Positions 1 to 4,960 of a stretch of 6,451 nt of DNA are shown here, piece after piece. Source of the stretch: Streptosporangiaceae bacterium (GTDB lineage: Bacteria; Actinomycetota; Actinomycetes; Streptosporangiales; Streptosporangiaceae). The notes beneath the pieces are model-generated. The model was given only the letters and a program-made list of their open reading frames with translations. It ran no database searches and had not been told where the DNA came from. A program made the translations under genes and the position numbers. Within the stretch, counting starts at the first letter, position 1, and each line of letters starts with the position of its first letter. The stretch lies in NCBI GenBank assembly GCA_030041195.1, contig JASHOI010000765.1, positions 1-6,451 of the forward strand. The letters run 5' to 3'.

Positions 1-12
1 CCAACTACTCCG

Positions 13-390
13 TCAAGCCCACCAGTTCATCCGACCCAAGGGGCGCCGGGGTGGATGGCCGATGTCCGCCTCGTCGGCCGGGCGCCGGGACGGGATAGCT
101 AGCGGCGGGGGTGGACCCGGGCGTGAGGCAGGCGGCCCGAAGTAGTGCTGCGCCCATCCGGTACCGGTCACGGGAGGAGGTGGCGAGCCGGACGGTACGG
201 ATCGGAAGGCCATCGCCAGAGCCACCACCCAGCCGATCATGGTCCAGCCCAGAAGGATGTTGATTACCGCGACCGCGCCCATGTCGGGAGCGCGCTGGGC
301 ACAGCCGATCAGGCACGGAAGCAGGTACAGCGCTAGTGACATCGACGTCAGGCTGGCGACCACGATGAAGGAAACCGCTGAAAACGTCAC
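13..390 (-). CDS. Superinfection immunity family membrane protein
   Basis: Encodes 125 residues from a GTG start at 390, with AAGGA (plus-strand 396-400) five bases upstream. Two hydrophobic segments are visible, about residues 5-29 and 38-62. The second contains LLGWTMIGWVVAL (46-58), preceded by a Leu-Tyr-Leu-Leu-Pro stretch (21-25); this is the signature of the superinfection immunity protein family (T4 Imm-like, PF14373). The tail, from about residue 64, is proline-rich and probably disordered. Phage members sit in the inner membrane and block DNA entry by a second phage. Actinobacterial members are common on chromosomes and mobile elements, and their role is not established, so here immunity is a family name rather than a shown function. 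The gene diverges from the GntR gene. The length fits the family plus an extra tail. Confidence 0.8.
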   Translation of the reverse strand: MTFSAVSFIVVASLTSMSLALYLLPCLIGCAQRAPDMGAVAVINILLGWTMIGWVVALAMAFRSVPSGSPPPPVTGTGWAQHYFGPPASRPGPPPPLAIPSRRPADEADIGHPPRRPLGRMNWWA

Positions 391-613
391 TGAAATCCTT
401 TGCCACCGGGCATACCGGCCCGAAGAGGGCTCCTAACTGGTGCGAGCAGTGCGGTCGATCGCGGCGCGAAGAAGCCGACTGGCCTTTTCTCGGCGGCGCA
501 GCCGCGCCGCGCCGCGGTTCCCCGTGCTGCGTATGCTCCAGTGGTGAGCCTCCCCGCGGCCCGCCACTGGCCGTCCGGCTGGCGGGAGCTCTTTTGCCCA
601 CAGCGTGCGTATC

Positions 614-678
614 AAGGTTGGTATGTCAACTTGCATGAGTTCAGCTTGTTCGTACCGGGCTGATTGGCTAAGGTTGGT
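614..678. repeat. 9-bp direct repeat AAGGTTGGT flanking the GntR promoter region
   Basis: AAGGTTGGT occurs at 614-622 and again at 670-678, 56 bp apart. An imperfect palindrome, AACT-N6-AGTT (628-641), lies between them. The second copy overlaps the proposed -10 box of the GntR gene. These could be regulator binding sites, autoregulation being common in GntR/HutC regulators. A 9-bp repeat could also arise by chance. Confidence 0.35.
646..674 (+). promoter_or_regulatory. Candidate promoter of the GntR gene
   Basis: TTGTTC (646-651) and TAAGGT (669-674) are separated by 17 bp, fitting an actinobacterial vegetative sigma-factor promoter. Transcription would begin near 681, leaving a leader of about 20 bases that still contains the SD GAGGAG (691-696). 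This agrees with the GTG start at 703 and disfavours the upstream in-frame TTG at 664, which would lie before the transcript start. The rest of 391-645 shows no gene I can support; a minus-strand TTGACA (plus 624-629) lacks a matching -10. Confidence 0.45.
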
Positions 679-702
679 GGGAGCCAGTTAGAGGAGGCGA
701 CG

Positions 703-1488
703 GTGGACAGCACCCCGTCCCCCGCTGCCGTCCCGCTCTACGCCAAGATCGCCGACGACCTGCGCGGCAAGATCCGGGACGGCAGCTATGCACCCGGCGC
801 GCTGCTGCCATCCCGCAACGAGATCGCCGCCATCTACGGGGTATCGCCGATCACCGCCCGCGACGCCCTAGCAATCCTCAGCCACGAGGGCTACGCCCGC
901 GCCATACGCGGCCGCGGCCACATCGTCCGTCGCCACCGGCCGCGGCTGACGGTTCCCGGGCGGCTTTACGACCCGGCGATGATCGAGGGGACCACCTTGG
1001 ACACCGCGCTGGTCGTCCTGGGCCGGGCTGATGTGTACCAGGAGGCCGCGCCCGACAACATCGCCCTGCCGCTGGAGTCCGGCGCGGACCTGGTTTGGGT
1101 CCGCCGCGCAGTGCACCTGGCCGCTGCCGACCGCCAGCCCGTCCAGGTTCACGTCAGCTGGCTTCCCGGTCTCGGCGGCGATGCGGGCGCAGCGCTAAAA
1201 GGACTGGACCCAGGGCTGTCATGGCCGCAGGCGGTCCAGCAGGTCACCGGTCGTGTCATCACCGCGGTGCAGCAGAACACCCGCGCTCGCGGCGCCAACC
1301 CGTTCGAGGCTTCCGTCTTCGGCATTCCTGGTGGCACCACGGTCCTGGTGAGCCACCTCACCACCTACGCCGACCGCCCGGCCGGGCGCGACCCCATCGA
1401 GCACTCCCGCTACGCCTGGCCCACCGACGCCGTCCGTATCAGCGATGAATACGCATTCCCGCAGGGAGCCGGCCATGCGCCGGGCTGA
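703..1488 (+). CDS. GntR/HutC-family transcriptional regulator (UTRA domain)
   Basis: 261 residues from GTG 703, preceded by GAGGAG at 691-696 with a six-base gap; an in-frame TTG at 664 would add 13 residues but has no SD. Residues 11-76 form a GntR winged helix-turn-helix: PLYAKIADDLRGKI opens it, LPSRNEIAAIYGVS and the following TARDAL mark the recognition helices, and the GRGHIV wing closes it. Residues about 100-250 fit a UTRA effector-binding domain, ending in a segment with ProIleGluHisSer (231-235). Family members bind palindromic operators and release them when a small ligand binds the UTRA domain; the ligand cannot be told here. It lies between the divergent membrane-protein gene and the NACHT gene, either or both of which could be its targets. 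Assignment to the family is firm, the targets are not. Confidence 0.9.
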   Translation: MDSTPSPAAVPLYAKIADDLRGKIRDGSYAPGALLPSRNEIAAIYGVSPITARDALAILSHEGYARAIRGRGHIVRRHRPRLTVPGRLYDPAMIEGTTLDTALVVLGRADVYQEAAPDNIALPLESGADLVWVRRAVHLAAADRQPVQVHVSWLPGLGGDAGAALKGLDPGLSWPQAVQQVTGRVITAVQQNTRARGANPFEASVFGIPGGTTVLVSHLTTYADRPAGRDPIEHSRYAWPTDAVRISDEYAFPQGAGHAPG

Positions 1489-1738
1489 GCCCGCCGGGTC
1501 CCGGCCAGGCCGCCGTGGCATCCCCAGCGGCCACCGTGGACAATAGCCACAAAGGCGGCAGCGACTGCCTCGTGGGGCTGCGTCGGCATGCCGATCGGCC
1601 GACCGTGTTTCCTGGGCAACACCTGGTCCTGGGAACGACTGGTGCCCGCGCGGCGCCGAGAAGCTCGCCGGCAGGTCATGTAGCTGCCAGCCGCCTGGAT
1701 GTTGCGGTGAGGCCACGACCCGCAGAGGAGGGCAGCAG
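1489..1738. other. Non-coding spacer between the GntR gene and the NACHT leader
   Basis: No convincing gene of normal size is present. A plus-strand frame at 1515-1766 is open but has no recognisable protein, no good SD and weaker third-position GC than the real genes. A CGGGC-TGA-GCCCG hairpin (1481-1493) sits on the GntR stop codon but lacks a T-run, so it is a poor terminator. The stretch also holds a palindrome cluster (1582-1603) and a small hairpin, GGCAG-CGA-CTGCC. I could not identify a clear promoter for the NACHT gene, so read-through from the GntR gene remains possible. Confidence 0.5.
1582..1603. repeat. Cluster of overlapping palindromes
   Basis: Within 22 bases lie TCGGCATGCCGA (1583-1594, perfect 12 bp), GCCGATCGGC (1590-1599, perfect 10 bp) and CGGCCG (1596-1601). 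The outer arms GTCGGC and GCCGAC also pair. It is a plausible protein-binding site or RNA structure upstream of the NACHT gene. In DNA this GC-rich, short palindromes are frequent, so confidence is limited. Confidence 0.35.
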
Positions 1739-1840
1739 GTGCGGTGCGGCACGCGACCTCAGGTAAGGCCAGCGGCGGACAGGCTTGCCGCGAACCTGCG
1801 GGTTGCCCTGAGCCCGCCTGGGCCGGGCGGGACACCATGA
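1739..1840 (+). CDS. Candidate 33-residue leader ORF, ATGA-coupled to the NACHT gene
   Basis: A GTG at 1739 follows a near-perfect SD, GAGGAGGG (1725-1732), at the ideal six-base gap. The frame runs 33 codons and stops with TGA at 1838-1840, overlapping the NACHT start ATG (1837-1839) as ATGA, the classic arrangement for translational coupling. The peptide is arginine-, proline- and alanine-rich, with no recognisable domain, signal peptide or membrane segment. Its third-position GC is no better than that of the competing frame, so codon use does not decide. The alternative is that the same SD serves a GTG at 1744 (11-base gap), which would extend the NACHT protein N-terminally by 31 residues. 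The spacing and the exact ATGA overlap favour a leader. Confidence 0.4.
   Translation: MRCGTRPQVRPAADRLAANLRVALSPPGPGGTP
1813..1831 (+). promoter_or_regulatory. Hairpin covering the NACHT ribosome-binding region
   Basis: CCCGCC (1813-1818) can pair with GGCGGG (1826-1831) across a seven-base loop, ending five bases before the NACHT ATG. The 3' arm is the only SD-like sequence for that start, so the fold would hide it. Ribosomes translating the leader ORF would pass through and open the hairpin, making NACHT translation depend on leader translation. This is inference from sequence only. Confidence 0.35.
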
Positions 1841-4506
1841 CCGCCCAGCTGGACACGCGGCTGGCGCGGCTGAAACAGGAGTTAGACGCTCACGCTCGGA
1901 TCGCCCGGTACCTGGGGCTGGACCTCGACCGACCGGTCCGGTCGCTGGCAGACGGCTACCCCGATCACACGATCGCGCAGGTCGGGCGGATCACCGAACG
2001 GCTGCTCCATCAGCTGTGGATCCGGCACGGCGCGGCCGGCACCCCGGCCGGCAAGACGCTCAAGGACCTGATCAGCGGATGCCGACCCTATATTCGCAGC
2101 CACCGGGTACTGGACGCGCTGCATGAGATCCAGAAGCTACGCAACCGCTCAGCGCACGACGGATACCTGGCTGCCGACGAGGATGCGCTGGTCGCTATCC
2201 GGCGACTGCTTGACGTACTGGCGTGGTACACCAGCACCGGCAGCGGTGCCCTGGCGACCAACGCCCCGCGGCTCTCTCCTGCCGCCGCCGCGAAGGCCGA
2301 GTTCTTGGTCGGGCTGTACGTCACGCTCGACTACCGGCTCACCCGGCGCACCGAGCTGTCCCAGCACGCTGTGTACCTGCTGTTCGTCCGCCAGCGCGGC
2401 CTGCGCAGCGATCACGCCGAGCTGCTGCTCGCCAGCGACGCTAATCAGGCCACCCAGGCGCTCGCCGCGAGCGCCGGAAAGCTATGGCAAGCCGAGCTGA
2501 CCCGGCTGACCCGATTCGTGATCCTCGAAGAGGACGGCGGCGATCTGCGGGATGAGCTGCGGCCCGGATGCCAGGTGGTGGCCTACGACCACTTCATGGA
2601 CGTGTTCGTCGACCTGGAACGTCACGTGGCCGACATCCGGCGGTTGTATCCCCGGCTGGATTCGCCCGCCGTGCCGCTGCAGGGTGACCTGCTGGCCGTT
2701 GATGAACTTTCAGGGGAGATGGAGGTCTCCACCGAGGGAGACGCCCGCGAACTGCTCGCCCGCGTGGCCGAGGACGGGGGCAACTTGCTGATCATGGGCG
2801 GGCCCGGCAGCGGAAAGACGACCCTGCTCAAGGAACTCGTGGCCGCGCCGCCGGGCATCAGCGCCCGGCCGTACCGGTTCTTCTTCGACCTGAGCCTGAA
2901 GAACAAGGACGAGTCGTTCGCCGACTTCGTCACCCGCACGCTGGCGCCCTGCATTCGCGTTGAGGCTGCGTACGTGTTCCCGGTCTTCTGCTACTTCACC
3001 CGGACCGGATCGGTGCTGTCGGCACTCGACGGGTTCGACGAGGCCGTGCCCGAGATGACGCTGAGCGGGCTGCTCGCCTTGTTCAGCGAGGTCGCCGAAG
3101 TCCTGTCCGCCGAGTCGGCCGTGGTGATGACCTCCCGGGTCTCGTTCCTGGAGGACTCCCCGCCCGTGCGGCGGCTGCTGGACGGCGCCAGCCTGATGTC
3201 GGAGAAGCTCGCCCAGCAGCTGCACGCGCAGGGAGTCGACCCACTCCGGGTCCCCAGGTTCTCGGTCCTGCGGCTCCGCGACCACGACGCCGCGGGGTCG
3301 CTGCTCGCCAGGCAGGTCAGGCGCCAGGCCACTGGCCTCGTGCAAGCTGCAGATGGTGAAGCCCGCGACGCTCACCTGGCAGATTTGCTATGGCGCCACA
3401 TCACGCAGGTCGTAGAGCCCAGCATGCTGCCTCAGGTGGTGAGCTACTTCGGCATGGCGTTCCTGCGTGGCGTTACCGTGTTCCCCCTGATCGAGCTGGT
3501 GAACGGGTTCGGCATGAATGTCTTCGACGGCGGTCGGGCGGACGCCAACAGCTTTCGCCTCAAGGCGCTATTCCGCATCGCTAACCCCGCCGGGACGGCC
3601 CTGGCGCCACGCCATGCTGCGTACCAGGAGCTGCTGGCGGCCGAGTTCCTGCGCAGTCCGGAAGGACGCGACGCAGCCCTCGCGGCAGCGCCCCGCCCGA
3701 GGCTGACTGAGGAAGTCCGCGAGTTCCTGTACCACCGAAGCCAAACCGCGAACCCCCCACCCAAGGCGGACCGGGCGGATGACTGCGTGACCCCGGCCGG
3801 GGTTTACCTGGTAGGGCCCAGTCATCACCTGATGCTGCGCCGGGTTACGCGGCCGGTCCGGCTCGACCAGTTCCCGGTAACCGTCCGCAGGTACAAGAAG
3901 TTCCTGCACGAGGTTGGCGGGCACGGGTCGGCGCAATGGGACCACCCAAACATGCCCGCCGACTACACCCACAACCCTCCCCAGCAGCACCTCGCGGTCC
4001 CCACCTATTACGAGGACCCCGCCTATGAGAACCACCCGGCGGTCGCGGTGAGCTGGTGGAGCGCTTATGCCTTCGCCCGTTACGAGGGCAAGCGGCTGCC
4101 CACCTCTCTCGAATGGGAAGCCGCCGCCCGCGGCTTCGACGGTCGGCTGTTCCCGTGGGGCGACGAAGCGGACGTGTCGAGAGTGAACTGTGCGGACTCA
4201 TGGTCTGATCACCCGCTGGTCACCTACGCTGCCTGGCGGGAAGAACGCGCTCACGGGCGGATCGCCGAGGCGGTGCCGAGCCCGGTCGACGCCCACCCCG
4301 GCAACATCTCACCGTTCGGCGTCCGGGAGATGGTCGGCCAGGTGTGGGAGTGGACGTCCACCGTGCTGGAAGACCTGAACGAGGCCGTCGTTTGCGGTGG
4401 CTCGTTCGACAACCCGCTCCGGGCCGCCCAGGCATCTTCCAAGGGCACTTACGACCGCCGCGGGGTGAGCAGTGTCGTCGGCTTCCGCTGCGCGCAGGAG
4501 GCATGA
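1837..4506 (+). CDS. HEPN-like/NACHT NTPase with C-terminal FGE-sulfatase-like (C-type lectin fold) domain
   Basis: 889 residues from ATG 1837; an in-frame GTG at 1744 would give 920. Residues about 15-131 are helical and carry RNRSAH (102-107), the R-x4-H motif of HEPN RNases, including the polar residue after Arg. Residues 145-290 are unrecognised. The NACHT domain has Walker A GGPGSGKTT (321-329), Walker B ALDGFDE (396-402), a TSR motif (432-434) and the family's winged-helix end AAYQELLAAEFL (594-605). Residues about 650-889 match the FGE-sulfatase/SUMF1 domain: LDQFPVT, VSWWSAYAFARYEGKRLPTS, LFPWGD, VWEWT, GGSF and terminal GFRCA. The active-site cysteines expected between GGS and GFR are absent, so it is probably a binding module of C-type lectin fold, not an enzyme. 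Inferred role: cytosolic STAND sensor whose oligomerisation releases a HEPN effector. It is coupled downstream to the OB-fold gene. The domain calls are strong, the effector role is not. Confidence 0.9.
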   Translation: MTAQLDTRLARLKQELDAHARIARYLGLDLDRPVRSLADGYPDHTIAQVGRITERLLHQLWIRHGAAGTPAGKTLKDLISGCRPYIRSHRVLDALHEIQKLRNRSAHDGYLAADEDALVAIRRLLDVLAWYTSTGSGALATNAPRLSPAAAAKAEFLVGLYVTLDYRLTRRTELSQHAVYLLFVRQRGLRSDHAELLLASDANQATQALAASAGKLWQAELTRLTRFVILEEDGGDLRDELRPGCQVVAYDHFMDVFVDLERHVADIRRLYPRLDSPAVPLQGDLLAVDELSGEMEVSTEGDARELLARVAEDGGNLLIMGGPGSGKTTLLKELVAAPPGISARPYRFFFDLSLKNKDESFADFVTRTLAPCIRVEAAYVFPVFCYFTRTGSVLSALDGFDEAVPEMTLSGLLALFSEVAEVLSAESAVVMTSRVSFLEDSPPVRRLLDGASLMSEKLAQQLHAQGVDPLRVPRFSVLRLRDHDAAGSLLARQVRRQATGLVQAADGEARDAHLADLLWRHITQVVEPSMLPQVVSYFGMAFLRGVTVFPLIELVNGFGMNVFDGGRADANSFRLKALFRIANPAGTALAPRHAAYQELLAAEFLRSPEGRDAALAAAPRPRLTEEVREFLYHRSQTANPPPKADRADDCVTPAGVYLVGPSHHLMLRRVTRPVRLDQFPVTVRRYKKFLHEVGGHGSAQWDHPNMPADYTHNPPQQHLAVPTYYEDPAYENHPAVAVSWWSAYAFARYEGKRLPTSLEWEAAARGFDGRLFPWGDEADVSRVNCADSWSDHPLVTYAAWREERAHGRIAEAVPSPVDAHPGNISPFGVREMVGQVWEWTSTVLEDLNEAVVCGGSFDNPLRAAQASSKGTYDRRGVSSVVGFRCAQEA

Positions 4507-4507
4507 C

Positions 4508-4786
4508 ATGAACACGTTCGATGGCCCTGGTGGTCAGCGGTTCGGGCACGTCACCGGCGAACGTCCTGCGGCAAGCGGGCAAGGTGCCCAGGAGGGCACC
4601 TATCTGGTCCGCGACGACGGCACCGGCATCATGTACTCGTTCGACCACACAGACATCGTCACCGAAGGTTTTCGCACCGTACGCAGCGGTGAACGCGTCA
4701 GGTTCCTCATCGACCACGCTCACCCCGGCAAGGCCAGCTACGTGATCCGCCTCGACCTGCCCGATGTCGAGGCGTATTACCCATAA
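4508..4786 (+). CDS. Small cold-shock/OB-fold-like protein coupled to the NACHT gene
   Basis: 92 residues from ATG 4508. AGGAGG (4496-4501) lies six bases upstream, inside the last codons of the NACHT gene, whose stop ends at 4506: one intervening base, so the two are very likely co-translated. After a glycine-rich N-terminal tail (about 1-28), residues 30-82 follow the cold-shock domain pattern: Gly-Thr-Tyr-Leu-Val strand, short DDGTG turn, IMYSFDHTDI where Csp proteins have the VHFS/RNP2 segment, then GFRTVRSGERVRF like the G-rich linker and V-x-F strand, and a final SYVIRL strand. The first ligand-binding strand (KGFGFI) is shortened and lacks its usual aromatics, so nucleic-acid binding is plausible but may be altered. 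The C-terminus is acidic/aromatic (DLPDVEAYYP). It is probably a partner or regulator of the NACHT protein (inference). Confidence 0.7.
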   Translation: MNTFDGPGGQRFGHVTGERPAASGQGAQEGTYLVRDDGTGIMYSFDHTDIVTEGFRTVRSGERVRFLIDHAHPGKASYVIRLDLPDVEAYYP

Positions 4787-4844
4787 CCACATCGCCCTTC
4801 GCCCTGCCCGCATGCCAGACACCCAGCTTCCATAGCCACTTCAC

Positions 4845-4873
4845 TGTCTTTAAAGAAAGTGTCTTTAAAGACA
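4845..4873. promoter_or_regulatory. AT-rich tandem palindrome, candidate operator for the second NTPase gene
   Basis: TGTCTTTAAAGACA (4860-4873) is a perfect 14-bp palindrome. A second copy, TGTCTTTAAAGA (4845-4856), matches its first 12 bases one turn and a half away (15-bp period). Such an AT-rich, repeated dyad stands out sharply in this GC-rich DNA. It lies in the spacer between the OB-fold gene and the second NTPase gene, about 90 bp before ATG 4961, which fits an operator or the upstream element of a promoter. A weak -10-like TACCAT (4914-4919) is present, but I see no clear -35. The binding protein is unknown. There is no T-run after a GC stem, so it is not a typical terminator. Confidence 0.55.
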
Positions 4874-4960
4874 GCCACGTCATTCTCTCGAGTCATCCCC
4901 ACTGGCGGGCGGTTACCATTACGGAGGCGCAGCACGCGCAGCGGCCAGGAGAAGGTGACA

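Noticed and set aside
5..601. 198-codon minus-strand open frame
   Set aside because: It overlaps the superinfection-immunity gene in another frame, is low-complexity Arg/Pro/Gly and matches no domain; it is a high-GC shadow frame.
433..636. 67-codon minus-strand open frame in the divergent region
   Set aside because: No SD before its ATG, no recognisable protein, and it runs across the GntR promoter region.
1481..1493. CGGGC-TGA-GCCCG hairpin at the GntR stop as a terminator
   Set aside because: The stem is only five base pairs and no T-run follows, so termination is not supported.
1475..1546. 23-codon ORF overlapping the GntR 3' end, with AGGGAG (1463-1468) upstream
   Set aside because: The SD spacing is good, but the peptide is very short, Arg/Gly/Pro-rich and without other support; SD-like runs are common in this DNA.
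1515..1766. 83-codon plus-strand open frame between the GntR and NACHT genes
   Set aside because: No clear SD, weaker third-position GC bias than the real genes, no domain, and it overlaps the better supported leader ORF.
1219..1856. Minus-strand open frames (177 and 148 codons) opposite the GntR end and the spacer
   Set aside because: They are antisense to the GntR gene or spacer, with compositionally biased translations and no family match.
2710..3375. 221-codon minus-strand open frame inside the NACHT gene
   Set aside because: It lies antisense to the conserved Walker A/B coding region; its sequence is a mirror of the NACHT codons.
4220..4822. 200-codon minus-strand open frame across the NACHT end and the OB-fold gene
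   Set aside because: It is antisense to two well supported genes and has no recognisable domain.
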